A DNA stretch of 64,000 bases from Blumeriella jaapii (lineage: Eukaryota; Ascomycota; Leotiomycetes; Helotiales; Drepanopezizaceae). Location: contig VWND01000001.1 in assembly GCA_009599575.1 (NCBI GenBank), forward strand, positions 2,542,001-2,606,000, written 5' to 3'. A program made the translations under genes and the position numbers. This document shows, one piece after another, positions 23,335 through 35,600 of the stretch; position 1 is the first letter of the stretch; each line of letters starts with the position of its first letter. The notes beneath the pieces are model-generated. The model had not been told where the DNA came from. It did not search any database and saw nothing but the letters and a program-made list of their open reading frames with translations.

Positions 23335-25255
23335 ATGTCAACCTCAGCAAACGCGCCGAAGCCTGCCCGTCGACTTCGTCTTCTTTGTCTGGACGGAGGA
23401 GGAGTTCGGGGACTTGCCTCACTGCTCCTACTGAAACAAATTCTCTCCTATGCTGGAAACCCAAGGCCATGCGATTTCTTCGACATGATCGCCGGTACAA
23501 GCACTGGCGGGTAAGAAAGACCATGTATTCCTCGGATACAAGAAGCGCTCGCTAACGCATGCCTGTGTAGCTTGATTGCCATCATGCTTGGTCGTCTACA
23601 TCTGACAGTGGATGAGTGCATTTCGAGCTACTCGAAAATGATGGGCGAGATCTTCAGCAAAACAAGTCTACTCCCATTCAAAGTCTACAATGGGAGAATC
23701 TCGTCCCGGTACGCAACTAGCGTGCTTGATCGAAACATCAAAGACGTGATCGAGTTCTCTCAGCACGCGAGGGAAGAAGCTATGCTGGAGACCAACCCAC
23801 GCTGCAAAGTGTGAGCTTTGACACGACGGCCGTTCCAACGCCCGAGCTGACGGTTCCAGGTTCGTCGTCGCGGTCACGGCGGAAGGTGGAGACGCGGTCC
23901 GCTTTACCAACTACGAGAAGCCCCATGAAGCGAACAATCTGTTTAGAGAGACGAAGATATGGGAAGCAGCGCGTGCCACAGCTTCAGCACCCACCTTCTT
24001 TGATCCAATCGACATTTTCTGCGAGAGCAATGGCTTGACACAGCGATTCTCCGATGGAGGCCTTGGCCACAACAACCCCGTGCAGCAGCTCTACATGGAA
24101 GCGCAGGACGAGTATGGTGGCGACCTTGACTCTCAGATTCGGTTCATTCTGTCGATCGGAACGGGCCATCCGCAGATGAAGGCTGTTGGGACGTCGCTCA
24201 AAAGCTTTGGGAAGACCGTTCTCAAGATCGCGTTGGAGACTCAGATGACGGCGGAGAGGTTCGAGCGGGAGCATCGGAACTTGAGTGATATCGATGGGTA
24301 CTTTCGATTCAACCCCCCTGACTTGGACGAGGTGGGACTGGATGAAGCGAGGAAGAAGGATGTTATTGCCCAGAGAGTGGCTGCCTATGGTAGGATACTG
24401 TCCGTGGAGAAAGACATGAAGAGATTTGGGGTCTCGGCCATGGCCGATCAACGTGAGTGAATGCTTCGGTAGTCAGAACTTCTCAGGGTTCGGAGACTCT
24501 GCAGGAGTTCTTGCGTTCCGTAGCTGTTCGACGCTAATTGGCAAAGTGTTGATGAAAAAGGTCAAGTTCGAGTCCTACCGTGAGCCCCAGGTGATCTTAT
24601 TCTCGACCTTGAACAAGACCCCTAAGCACCTCAAGCCAGATGCCAAAACATATTGGAATCACCTCACGATTGCGGGACACCAGATTTACGAGCAGATACA
24701 TGCAACCTGTACGGACCCGAAGAGCACCAGTGGCATGGTCCATAGTAAATGCAGCCCAAGAAGCACATTTGATTGTGGAAACTGACGGATGGCCTAGTCA
24801 AGACATTTCTTGCTGAGATGGGGAAGTCTCCAAAGCTGATCGCCTCCCCAACGGCCATTTCGGTCTGGGCGCGACTCCTGAGACCGGAGCAGAAAGGAAT
24901 CCTTATCTTGAACTCTCAGCACCCCAAGGCCTTTGTGATGGCTACCCTGTACATGCTGCATGTGGAGCTCAGCTTCAGAAGTCTCAGGCCCAAGATGGAG
25001 AACGGCGAAGAAGGCATCGACAACCACAGACGGGATGCTCTGAAGCGATTCGCGAAATGGGTGCCGTGTAACTGCCAACCTTCATGTAGTAACGAGTGGA
25101 ACTTTGCAAATGATATTGGGCTCGCTCGCGGAGGAGCATCGAAATGCAAGATTGATCGGTATCTCCGGCAAGGGGCGTTGCCGACGATGTTGAAGACGAA
25201 GGAGGTACAAGACTTGAAAGCGATGTACGAAAGCTGGAAAGACGCTAAGAGGTAA
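23335..25255 (+). CDS. Patatin-like phospholipase with C-terminal extension
   Basis: Five exons, 23335-23510, 23571-23810, 23860-24452, 24505-24744 and 24798-25255, all phases consistent; 568 residues. The patatin domain (about 14-300) begins LRLLCLDGGGVRGLASLLLL (oxyanion Gly-rich loop), has the nucleophile elbow GTSTGG, split by intron 1, a conserved ATASAPTFFDP segment and the catalytic Asp in FSDGGLGHNNPV. Such enzymes hydrolyse acyl ester bonds of phospholipids using a Ser-Asp dyad, and both residues are present. The last 230 residues form a largely helical extension of unknown type with a VPCNCQPSCSNEW Cys cluster. Many fungal patatins are fused to NB-ARC/TPR immune-type modules, but no P-loop or repeat is visible here. 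The 3'-most exons are less certain: an earlier stop at 24458-24460 would give a shorter protein if intron 3 is retained. Confidence 0.85.
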
Positions 25256-26825
25256 GCTCAGATATTGGATCTGGGGCGCGAATTGAGAACCTTCAACTTC
25301 AAGGACAGATACTGAGATTAAACAAGGTGAAGTATCCACCTTCACTTGTTATGGCTCCCGAGCTTCTGTATGTAGGTCGCGAACTCCCTCGCGTACAGCA
25401 AGTCTCGCTAAAGCAACAATCTCAACACAGTAACCATTTGCGCTTGGCGCGATCGCAAATTTCTTACTCGAACGTTGTGAACTTGTAAACAACAACTTCT
25501 TTCCTTCATGGTTCCATATGCGATTTCATGAAAGTGTTTATTATTGCGTCAAGAAGTTGACCTGGACGTTGCTCAAACTTTTGTGCCCGTGTGGCGCCGC
25601 TAGGGCATGAGATGTGATTCAAGAATAGGTTGTTGACGCCGCCAGCACAACGCCAAAATCTGGATTTCGATGTTCATGAACTTTTGCCAAAAGCACTAGT
25701 ACAGTTGGGCAGAAGGATGCTTACTGCGCTTTGAATCTCAGTCATTCTGATGACAGAAGAGATGCGTAACAAGGGGTTCTGACCTACCTCCCATAGCAGT
25801 AACTGGTGTTTACAATTAAACCAGTGCCCTCTAATTTGACAACTCGGAAAAGACATCGAAGTACCGGAATGCTTCGACAAGCCTCTGCATTTCGTAAATC
25901 TGAAGGTTGTGGTATAAAAGTTTATGTTTCCAAACCCAGATTCTCGTACAAGGAACAGCTGAAGAACAATACCGATCTGTCAGAAAAAACCCCATGTAGC
26001 TTGCTCTAATGTTGTTGTACAGACCACAGGGACATGCCTCAGGGAAGAGTAACCCGACCACCCCTAGACACTTCTTGTTTTCCCTTCTTCTTTTTCTTCT
26101 TTTTTGGAATTCAGTGGCCTGTTTCTTGTTCCATCGGATCTCCCAGCCTGATCAGCCGCCGCGTCGTAGATTTCCGTATCCGATACAAAAAGGCATAATA
26201 ATATATAAAATACAGCCATATTTGATCTACCAAATATTTTCCAACCTCTCCAAGTTTTTCTGGTTTTCTCAACCTCAAAAGACAGCCAAGTATAATTAAT
26301 TATTTTCATTTTGACCGCGGTTCTCCAATGTATGTTTTGTAACGCCAATAGTTGTAGTGTTCGGATCGCTGCTTTTCCCCTCGCCCTCACTACTTTTCGA
26401 ATGTAAATGTTTTTTTTCTTCGACGGTCTGGTATTTCCGATGGGCCGCACGAACTGATTCAAAGGGCGCATTCATCTAAAACCCGTGCTACTGTTGAACT
26501 CGATGTTCGGTAAAGACCACGAGTGCTTTTTGTCGCGTCCTTTAGCTTGCGATTATGGCTGGGAGAAGCTGAGCAGATGTACCGTAAAACGGAGGATGAA
26601 GTCAAATGACCGATATCCGTAACGCTTGCTTACTCGTGTCCTGGCTTCAAAGCTTCCGCGTTTGAAGAGCGGCTTTTGGTCTTGGAGGACCTACGCAATC
26701 GACGGGTAAGTGATTCCTCGCCGCCTGCCTTGCCTGGGCCTCGATGGGCTCTGGTTCTACTTGGCTTGCCCTTTGCTTTGCTGAGCATTTGAGACAGAGT
26801 TATCCCGCCAGGGGTCGAGGCAAGG
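25256..26825. other. Gene-free stretch
   Basis: About 1.6 kb, AT-richer around 26100-26350. Minus-strand frame 26890-26630 (Lys/Arg/Ser-rich) overlaps the end of the next gene and could be an alternative 3' exon, but I see no good splice pair. Otherwise nothing recognisable. Confidence 0.45.
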
Positions 26826-28394
26826 CTACCGGTAGGTCGGCTGGATCCCTGTGCTGTCGTGCTTAGAAGCGTCGTTCGTGGAGACGCCATTGAGAGAATC
26901 TATGGAATTTTCGGGAATCCAGCACTCGCCCACGTGGATTGGAACGTCGATTTTCATCAGGGTGTATTCGAAGACCTTGTTCACGAAAGCAAACACGGCG
27001 AACTGGAAACTATTTGAGTACTGCATCCCGCTCGGACACTCAGCATCGGCTTTGGAAGACGTAACATTCGCATCCGTAGAAGAATTTGCGGACGTCATTT
27101 GATTCGCGTAAGTGGTAGCATTTCCCATGGGGCCACTTTCAGCGTCCCCTGGGCGACCGAAAGTGAAAGCGTTCGCGATCTTGGGACTGGCGGCGATCCC
27201 GGCCCCAAGGTCGAAGAGACCACGGAGTATGGAGATGCCCACCTCAGCAGATACCTGTACATACGGGTTTATCTGTGCTTCGTACGCACTGGAGATGCTA
27301 GCATCGCCTTTGAAGGTGGGTTTCCAGCCCTCCGTGCGGGTGTTGCTAACATTGAGGAAATCAATGTGTGCAGTTCCTTGAGTCAACTCCACGGATAAGT
27401 CTGTACTCATCGCATTTTCGGCCGACGAGGCGAATTCGACGCCCAGCTCGTACTTGATCATGGGACCTATGTCCGCCACTCCAGGGATGCTGAAGGGGGA
27501 GATGTTGACAATATCTCTACTGTACTCAAATCTGTCTATGGTGTATGAGAGCCCGGCCTCGACCTCAAACTTGACGGACGCGGAAAATTCTAGCGATACA
27601 TCGGCGGAAGCACTCTCAAGGAGAAGTGTGTCGAAATCGTAATCAAACCGTCCGACTAGGTCAAAACGGCCAGAAATTTCTGGCTCAGAGACCTTGATCC
27701 CAGCTTTGGATGGCCTAAGGATGGCCTCGAGCTCGACCTTTTCGGGGAATTTGGCCACAAATGATCGACTGGTCTCATGGCGCTTGGGGCTGACTTGGGC
27801 CGGTATGTTGTATTCGGCGCTCAACCTCTCCGTGTAATCGTTGATGCAAATCCTGCTGGTGACAGCAGTGACGGTTAGGGTTTCTTGGTCATAAGCAACA
27901 CTTCCAACGTCGTAGAGACCACGCTCGTTTTCCTCGTTGCAACCCAGGCTGTTCGTGAACAAAATGAAGTCGGATTGCGGCCAGAGTTTGGAGCTTTCCG
28001 CGTGATCCACCAGATTGCTGAACGTAATCACAACTCTGTCATTGGAGCAGTCAACTTGGGAGACCGAGTCAATATCCTCGAGCAGAATCGATGGTTTGCT
28101 CATCTTGACGTTTACCCAGGCCGCTGGGTTAGTTCCGCGATCCGGATTGGCGGCTGCATAATGAAGTACTAGCTCGGAGTGAGGCACGATAGGCCTGCGC
28201 GTAGGGGGCGGTATACCCGATCGCCTGTTGTTGGAGGCCGCTGCAAAGCTCGAGGCTCTGACAGGGCCGAGGATGATTTTCGGCGGTGCTGAGAAGAGAT
28301 CACGTTCTTTCACAGCGAAATCCGTGGGTATTGCAGACGCAATGGCTAAGCAAGAAAATGCCGCGCAGGCAACGACGTGAAGCGAAGTGAACAT
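26826..28394 (-). CDS. Secreted DUF7029-like protein
   Basis: Single open frame, 522 residues from ATG 28394 (MFTSLHVVACAAFSCLAIAS, a signal peptide cleaved around APT or AIP). The N-terminal third has ELVLHYAAANPD, AAWVNVKMSKPSILLEDIDS, VSQVDCSNDRVVITFSN and DFILFTNSLGCNEENERGLY, a pattern I associate with DUF7029 domains of large secreted ascomycete proteins. The middle is beta-rich with alternating hydrophobics (SADVSLEFSASVKFEVEAGL) and resembles the domain that often follows (DUF7223). Several N-glycosylation sequons (NVS, NAT, NSS, NVT) lie in the C-terminal half, and a Cys pair (AECPSG..GECWIP) ends it. Function unknown. The frame upstream of 28394 lacks an ATG. Confidence 0.75.
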   Translation of the reverse strand: MFTSLHVVACAAFSCLAIASAIPTDFAVKERDLFSAPPKIILGPVRASSFAAASNNRRSGIPPPTRRPIVPHSELVLHYAAANPDRGTNPAAWVNVKMSKPSILLEDIDSVSQVDCSNDRVVITFSNLVDHAESSKLWPQSDFILFTNSLGCNEENERGLYDVGSVAYDQETLTVTAVTSRICINDYTERLSAEYNIPAQVSPKRHETSRSFVAKFPEKVELEAILRPSKAGIKVSEPEISGRFDLVGRFDYDFDTLLLESASADVSLEFSASVKFEVEAGLSYTIDRFEYSRDIVNISPFSIPGVADIGPMIKYELGVEFASSAENAMSTDLSVELTQGTAHIDFLNVSNTRTEGWKPTFKGDASISSAYEAQINPYVQVSAEVGISILRGLFDLGAGIAASPKIANAFTFGRPGDAESGPMGNATTYANQMTSANSSTDANVTSSKADAECPSGMQYSNSFQFAVFAFVNKVFEYTLMKIDVPIHVGECWIPENSIDSLNGVSTNDASKHDSTGIQPTYR

Positions 28395-29554
28395 TCCGAA
28401 GACGACCAAAGAAATTGCGCATCAGGTAGACGGCATGAATTGCTGATAATACAGAGAAGGGTGCAATAGGCCAAGCGCGGAAAGTCCGCCTTCGTATCCA
28501 GTTCCAGTCGCATGGCCACAGGAGGCCACCGACAGTTTGATCCAAGGCGCGGATTGGGTAGGAGTCAGCAATAAGAAGCTGAAGGCTCTGCCACTTAATC
28601 TCGCTGCGTCGCACTCGGTGAGGTGATGAGTCAAAGTTGGCTATTATTATCTCGTCGAGTGGGAGCATCCGTGTTACCGTCTTGGCCCCACGCACCGAAT
28701 ATAGGCTTGGAGTTCATGCCATTATGCGGTAGGAATCTCCCAACAGGAAATCCGATGAGGAGGAAGACACGGGGCCATGAAAAGGCGGGAGAGTGCCAGA
28801 TTGTGGTTTTCCCGCCATGTTCAGATGATGCATAAGATGTAAACAGAAGAGAGACGAGATGAAACGAGATGGGAAGAAGAAGAACTGAAGGAAAAGAAGA
28901 AAGAAAGAAGTGGGAAGATAAGGTCTGGCAAGAAGAAGAAAAGTGAAAATAGAAGAAATGAAATGAACTGAAAAAAAGAAGAAAACAAAAAGAGAAATGC
29001 AACGGAAAGAAAAAAGAAGAGTAGAAAAAGCAGGTCTGTAGAGAACGAGCACACGTAAACACAACCAAGTACTCTCACCTGCCATTGATCTGGCCACGGG
29101 CCACGGCCGAGAAGACCACAACATACCGAGAGAGGATCAATGTCCCAGCGAACATCCGTAGACCGGGACTGTGCCACCTCGACGTCGAGATATTCGAGTT
29201 CCTTACTTAGTGATCGGTACATGGGGTTGTGGCTCACGACGAAAGTGGAAGATGGAAGAGAGGAGAGGTCGCAGTCTGGTCCGGAAACGAGTCTTGGGCG
29301 CTAAACCCCATTGCACCTAGCGGCCCGACAAGCGACGACGCCCTCACCTCCTCACATCGCATCGAGCTGCCACCAGCGCCTCTCCTACCACCGACCCTAC
29401 CACCTCCCCTCACCAGGGAAGCAAACAAACAAACACACAAACATACACACGATCACACAAACAATCGAACGATCAACCAATCCGCCCTCCTCTTTCCACA
29501 TCACCGCAGGCAAAAACGCCCCTCGACCTCGACCCCCCCCCCCCCGCCGCAACG
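28395..29554. promoter_or_regulatory. Divergent intergenic region with a long purine-rich tract
   Basis: 1.16 kb between divergent starts. 28845-29035 is almost pure GA on the plus strand (GAAGAAGAAA-type, with AAGAAAGAAGT), and 29535-29546 is a C run just before the complex I subunit ATG. No gene supported. Confidence 0.5.
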
Positions 29555-30099
29555 ATGCCGCCACTCCCAGCGCGCACCACGTTGCGCCTCTCCCAAATCC
29601 TCACCCTCACCAGCACCCCGCCGTCCCGAACAACAGCAGCAGCAGCGAGCAAGCGGGCGCTGAGCACGACGCGCGCGCGGCAGGGCGGCGCGCACGAGTC
29701 GCACTATGACCCGCCGACGGGCTGGCTGTTCGGCGTCAAGCCCGGCAGCGAGAAGGCCGAGAAGGAGGGCTGGGAGGGCATCTGGGTGTACGGCTTCTTT
29801 GGCGGCTTGGGGCTCGCGGCCGTGGCATATGCGTTCAAGCCGGATACCTCGTGAGTGATTTCGGTCTCTTCTTTGCGTTTGTGATGGGGGGTGGGGGTGG
29901 GGGTGGGTCTGGGAATCGATGGGCTCAGAGTCTTGGGTCGTGATGGATTGGATGGATGCGGGGAGGGCAGCGTGAACCGAAAGGAGGTGGCGTACGAGCT
30001 GACAGCGGATTCCACAGGATACAAAGCTGGGCTCTAGAGGAAGCGCGCCGGAGGTTAGAGGCCGAGGGCATCTTGAAGGAGCCGGAGGACAAGTCGTGA
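29555..30099 (+). CDS. NADH:ubiquinone oxidoreductase ESSS/NDUFB11-like subunit
   Basis: Exons 29555-29850 and 30018-30099, intron GTGAGT..CACAG. 125 residues. The N-terminus is rich in Arg/Ser/Thr without acids (MPPLPARTTLRLSQILTLTS), a mitochondrial targeting sequence. It is followed by SHYDPPTGWLFGVKPG, EGWEGIWVYGFFGGLGLAAV (single membrane helix) and a C-terminal WALEEARRRLEAEGILKEPE. This matches the small single-span ESSS accessory subunit in the membrane arm of complex I. The short second exon is supported by the in-frame join S-IQSWALEEAR and the typical length. Confidence 0.85.
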
Positions 30100-30685
30100 A
30101 AGAACCACTCCGTTGGCTCGAGGAAGCATGGGTTGCGGCTCTGGGGGGTGCGCTTAACAAACGTCTTTCTTGCGCTGGGCGAGATGGGTGCGGTGGAGCG
30201 AGTGGTCTTAGAAGAGGTAGAGAGATGGGCAGCAGAGACACATAGACTTTGATGCTGGTTTGGGTCGGAGAGCTCTTTTCTTTCTTTTTTTTCCTTTTCA
30301 TTTTCCTTTTCCTTTTTCTTTTCTTTTGCGTTCACATGGATTTTCCTCGAGTCTCTCTAGCTTTCTAGCTTGCTTCCGATATTGGTTAGTGGAAAGGGGT
30401 GGCTTGGAAGGTACCTATCAGAGTTTCCTTGCACAAGTCGCGAAGCCTTGCGTTGCATCGTTTTTTGCTTTTCCAGCGTATTACATCGAGCATGCCAATG
30501 CACTTAAAACTTCTCGCATTTGGAATCCTTATGGACTGGCCTGCGCGACCGCTTTGGTTGAACGCCCCTATCTAAATTGCGCGTGTGCTCATCTGTAGCA
30601 CCTCTCTTCTCTCTATGCGTGATGAATCTAGCCACCCAACTTCACCCACTTTTGTCTATGCACACACACATCTCCGCCCCGATTC
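30100..30685. other. Convergent intergenic region
   Basis: 586 bp between the convergent complex I subunit and aminotransferase genes. Contains a T-rich tract at 30276-30325 that may serve 3'-end formation. No gene supported. Confidence 0.5.
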
Positions 30686-32024
30686 CTACTTCGGCACGAC
30701 GTAACTCCATTCGTGCTCCTCGTCGCCGTACTGCCGAGCCTCGATCCATTCCTTCATTCTCAATGCCACCTGGCCAGCCTCCTCCTCCGGTCGCAGTCCA
30801 CAATCTACCAATTGTCCCTTCCAACTGATATTCCGCACGGGGCTCACAATGGCCGCCGTCCCCGCTCCAAAAGCCTCCAGCAGCCGTCCCTCCTTTGCGG
30901 CTTCGGCCAGTTCAGGCATCGTGTACTTGCGCTCCGTGATGATCCAGCCTTCAGGCGCCAGCTTTTCCTTTGCAAGCGTGAGCACCGAGTCCCTCGTCAC
31001 CCCCTCGAGAATGGTGCCATCGAGCGGAGCAGTGATGAGCTCATTCTGTCCCGTCTGCGCGTTCTTGATCGCGACGAACATGTTCATGGTTCCGACCTCC
31101 GTCACGTACTCCTCCTCGCCGAACAGCCACAGGTTCTGGTGGAATCCGCGGCTCGCGGCCTCCATCTGCGGCAAGATGCACGGTGCGTAGTTCGCGCCTA
31201 ACTTCTTGTCTCCCACGCCTCCAGGCCAGGCGCGTACTGCGTAGTCCGTCGCCTCCAGCGAGATGGCCTTGAAGCCCGTCGGATAGTATGGGCCGACCGG
31301 ACTCGCAATGACATACAGCAGCGCACTGCCCGGAGGCCCGACCCCCAGAGTTCTCTGTGTGCCTATCATGGTCGCGCAGGTACAGCGAGTAGCCCTTCTG
31401 CGACGGGATGAAGCGCTCCTCCATCTGAGCAAAGCGCGAGATGAGGTTGATCATGGCTGCGGTGTCGAAGGTGGGGAGCGCAATGCGGGCGGAGGACTTG
31501 TTCATGCGGGCCATGTTCTTCTCGGGGCGGAAGAGCCGTACGGCGCCGGTGGAGTCCTTGTAGGCTTTCATGCCTTCGAAGCACTCGAAGGCGTAGTGGA
31601 AGACGCAGGAGGCGGGGTCGAGGGAGAGGTTCTGGTAGGGTGTGATGCGGGGAGCGAGCCAGCCTGAGGAAGCCGTCCATTCGAGGGAGAGCATGTGGTC
31701 TTGTAGTCGTTACAGTCGCGTTAGCTTTGGCATCGAGTAGGGGGACAGGGACTTGGGATTGAGGAGCTATGGAGCCATCGTGGTAAGGGAAGAGATGGGG
31801 GGGGCACCTGTGAACGTGCGTCCAAAGATCAATTCGTTGGCCGGTACAAGTTCTTTTGGGGTCGTCGTCTTGGTGATGGATAGCTTCGAAGGGTCAATGT
31901 CTTGCAGCTTGTTCGCGGACGCGGCTTGGGCGTGGATGCTGTATGCTTGTGCTTGTCGACATGTTGCAGCTGTGATCAGTCTCGAGGCCGAGTGTGCAGC
32001 TCTGGGCCGCAATTGACGCAACAT
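30686..32024 (-). CDS. Branched-chain amino acid aminotransferase, mitochondrial type (frame interrupted once)
   Basis: Exon 1 32024-31808, intron GTGCCC..CAAG, exon 2 31699-30686. The N-terminus MLRQLRPRAAHSASRLITAA is a mitochondrial presequence. Then FGRTFTDHMLSLEWTASSGW, FHYAFECFEGMKAYKD, RLFRPEKNMARM, TMIGTQRTLGVGPPGSALLY, WPGGVGDKKLGANYAPCILP (PLP Lys in DKKLG), LFGEEEYVTEVGTMNMFVAI (class IV aminotransferase signature), APLDGTILEGVTRDSVLTLA and LEAFGAGTAAIVSPVRNISW. It reversibly transaminates Leu, Ile and Val with 2-oxoglutarate. The frame changes between YSLYLR and TMIGTQ at 31370-31377. The family has one more residue there, so a 2-nt deletion in GCGCG is the simplest reading; restoring it gives 410 residues. 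Loss of this conserved enzyme would be surprising, so an assembly error is likely. Divergent from the SCY1-like gene. Confidence 0.88.
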
Positions 32025-32615
32025 CAGGATTGAAAGTCTCGAAGTATCAATGTTAATTGGGTGCGATGTGAAAGGTTCGTACCCTCTGAGCTCTGGGGGA
32101 AGTTCTGTTTGTGTAGGTTGAGTGAGCGAAAAGAAATATAAATTCGAAATCGGACTAAACAAGGCGAAGTCGGTCGGAGCTTCGGCCCGCTCGGCCCGTT
32201 GCGTGCCGACCCAATCCGCTTCCAGTCTTCCTCCTACAGTACCATTTTTTTCGCAGCCTTGTCGCAAAGGCCACCCGTCAACACGACCTCATGTACAAGA
32301 CCTACAGTCCATACAGTATTCAGTACATCAGACATCAGACATCGCACATTCACATCGCACATCGCACATCGAACATCGCACATCCCAACCGCCTGGCAAG
32401 GCTTGTGAGAATCTCCGAAACCGTGCTGTCTCCTTACTTCCGTGCGGTACATCGGCACCTGGCCTCGAGTATATCCTCCACGCTATAGGATCCACCGGTC
32501 GGCAAAAATCGTTCGCCTTGTTGATACGCACCCAAGGCTGGGCCGATGACGCTGTGTTCTTGATCTCCAATGCGACAATAGCTCGGAACGGCGGCAGCGG
32601 CGTATCACGGCGACG
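32025..32615. promoter_or_regulatory. Divergent promoter region (aminotransferase / SCY1-like)
   Basis: 591 bp between opposing starts. A 7-bp tandem (CATCGCA-type, about seven imperfect copies) lies at 32331-32386. No gene supported. Confidence 0.5.
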
Positions 32616-35600
32616 ATGTTTAGTTCGGCGCTCAAGTCCTTCCAGTCCAACATCAATGCGAATTACTCGGTAGCCTCGACACCAAGCTCGACGGCCGGCC
32701 CTTGGAAGATCTACGACGCCAAAAAGAAGTCGACGGGAAAGGCTGTTTCCATCTTTGTCTTCGACAAGAAGTCCTTGGACAGCCATGCCGGATCGCTGGG
32801 AAGATCAAGTGCATCTTCGCTGAAGAAGTCGACGGACGAAGTGGTAGAGAGGCTGAAGAAGGAGGCCTCATCCCTCGCTAGGCTGAGACACCCCAACATA
32901 CTGGAACTGGTGGAGCCTGTCGAGGAAACGAGGAGCGGTGGGCTGCAGTTTGCGACCGAGACGGTTACGGCTTCGCTCTCGGGGCTGCTGGCAGAGAAAG
33001 ATGGCCAGGAGAGGGCTGGCGGAGTGGGAGGTCGGTCAAGTCGGTTCGTGACGGAAGACGCTGAGGGCGGCAGACGGCGCAAGGAGCTTGAGATTGACGA
33101 GTTGGAGATTCAGAAGGGGCTGGAGCAGATCAGCAAGGCCCTGGAGTTCTTGCACGACAACGCTGGCCTGGTGCATGGGAATCTGACCCCCGACGCGGTT
33201 TTTGTGAATGCAAAGGTGGGAATGTCTGCCGACATGTCGGGACACGCGCTGATCTGATGCAGTCGGACTGGAAGATAAGCGGCTTGAGCTTTGCAAGTCC
33301 CCCAGATGGCTCAACAAAACCCAGCTCCGTGACACCCATAAGTCTCTCTGAGGTGCTAAACCTCGACCCGCGACTCCCCCGTTCTGTTCAGATGAACCTC
33401 GACTACGCTTCCCCAGACTTCGTGCTGGACTCGAATCTGAACACATCGGCGGACATGTTCTCGTTGGGACTACTGATCATCGCCTTGTACAACTCGCCGC
33501 ATGCCTCGCCGTTACAAGCCAACTCCAGCGTCTCGACGTACAAACGCTTGTTTGCGTCTTCTTCCACGATACCTTCTGTCAGTAACGGTTTCTTGTCGTC
33601 ACGGCCGATACCCAAGGACCTCACATCTTCAGTGCTGCCGCGGCTGATCACGAGACGACCAGCGCAACGAATGTCGGCAAAGGACTTTCAGCAAAGCGCT
33701 TATTTTGACAACATTCTGATATCCACGATTCGATTCTTGGATTCACTCCCGGCCAAGACCCCGAACGAGAAAGCACAGTTCATGAGAGGCTTGTCCCGAG
33801 TACTGCCGTCCTTCCCCAAGGCGGTGTTGGAGAAGAAGGTCCTACCCGCTTTGCTCGAGGAGATGAAAGATAGGGAACTTCTATCCTTGATACTGAAGAA
33901 CATCTTCACGGTTGTCGAATTGCTGCCTTCGGGGCGTCGTGCGTTTTCCGAAAAGATTTTACCAAGATTACACGAGATTTTCGTGCCGATCAACCCCAAG
34001 CAAGCTCCCGAGCGGGATGCAGCCAAAGAGGCGGGATTGATGGTCGTATTGGAACACATGCGCGCTATTGCTACCAATTGCTCGGGGAAAGAATTCAAAG
34101 ACAGTAAGTCAGTCGGCTTGGCTTCCCCTCGTGATGACCGCTGACTTCAGTAGACATCCTCCCCATTATCCACCTTGCTATTGAGTCCCCGACACACAGC
34201 ATTGTCGACGCGTCCCTGAAAGTGTTACCTATCATCCTACCAGCACTAGACTTCTCGACCATCAAGAACGAGTTGTTCCCAGTCATCGCATTTGTGTTCA
34301 CCAAAACCAGCAGTCTTGGCATCAAGGTTCGAGGTCTGGAAGCTTTTGTGATTCTCTGTGGCGGGTCCAATGATCCAGCTAGTAGCAACGACGGACTGGA
34401 TGGGGTCAACAACCCGGGGGCGAGTAAGAAGGCCTCCTCGTCCTCGACTGCGCTTGATAAGTACACGATGCAAGAGAAGATCTTGCCTCTCATCAAGGGC
34501 ATCAAAACCAAGGAGCCAGCCGTTGCTATTGCATCGCTGAATGTCCTTCGTCAAGTCGGTGGCGTGGTAGATGCAGACTTCGTCGCCATGGAAGTTCTCC
34601 CAGTTCTTTGGAGCATGAGCCTGGGCCCGCTGCTAGACCTCACGCAATTCCAATCTTTCATGGAACTCATCAAGAGCCTCTCATCGCGAGTGGAGAATGA
34701 GCAGCGAAGAAACTGCAAGAGCTCTCGGGAACCAACAACAGCAGCCCTGCAAAGGCCAACGATGATTTCATGTCCTTCGGTACGACCAACGCGTTTGGGA
34801 ACGGCAACGGAGGTTCCGATGATCCCGAAATCGATTTCGAGCGTCTCGTCAAGGGCAACGCCAGCCTCTCATCCCCGACGAGTGTCGACTCGGGATGGGA
34901 TGCTCAACCCGCCGCCGCCACATCCCGTCAGGGATCCCTACAATCCGTGGCGCCCTCTTTCGCCTGGTCAACGCCAAGTCCGAGCAGCACAACTATGTCT
35001 AGCAGTTCGATGGGCGGCAGCTCACTCTCCGCACCAATGCGTCCCCAGCAAGCGCCCGCTTCACGAACCATCACCCCCGACCTCTCTCGCTTCGACTCCC
35101 TGACACCAACAACAACGCAATTCTCGCAACCCCTCCAGCCACAAAACAACTTTTCCGCGCCGGTGATGCAACCCCAGCTGCCCAGTTACAACTCGACCCC
35201 GCTTCAGCAACAGCCGTCAAGCTTCCAGAGCCCACCGGCATCGCAGCCACAAACATCTCTGAACTGGGGCGCAGCCGCCCCAGCAGCGCCTAGTCCATGG
35301 GCCAGTACGAACGCACCGATGAATTCTCTCGGAAACTCCATGGGCAGCATGGGGCTGGGGCTGGGGCTGGGGCAGCCGAAACCAGCTCCGTTGAACGCGT
35401 TCTCGCTTCCGCCACCGGGACAGCAACAGAGGCCCGGGATGGGAGGTTCGAACGCGTTTTCTCTGCCGCCGCCGCCTGGGCCTGGGTTTGGGTTTGGGTC
35501 TGTGGGTGGAAGTGGAGGCAGCTATCAGGCCAATCCGTCGAGGTCGCCGCCCATGGGGGGGCTTATGCAGCAGAACCAGCAGAAGAAATCTGGGCTAGAT

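Noticed and set aside
32331..32386. CRISPR-like array of ACATCGCA repeats
   Set aside because: Seven-bp tandem microsatellite without spacers, in a eukaryotic promoter.
15281..34706. Programmed frameshifting as the cause of the five frame breaks
   Set aside because: No common slippery sequence or downstream structure, and the sites lie in unrelated families not known for recoding.
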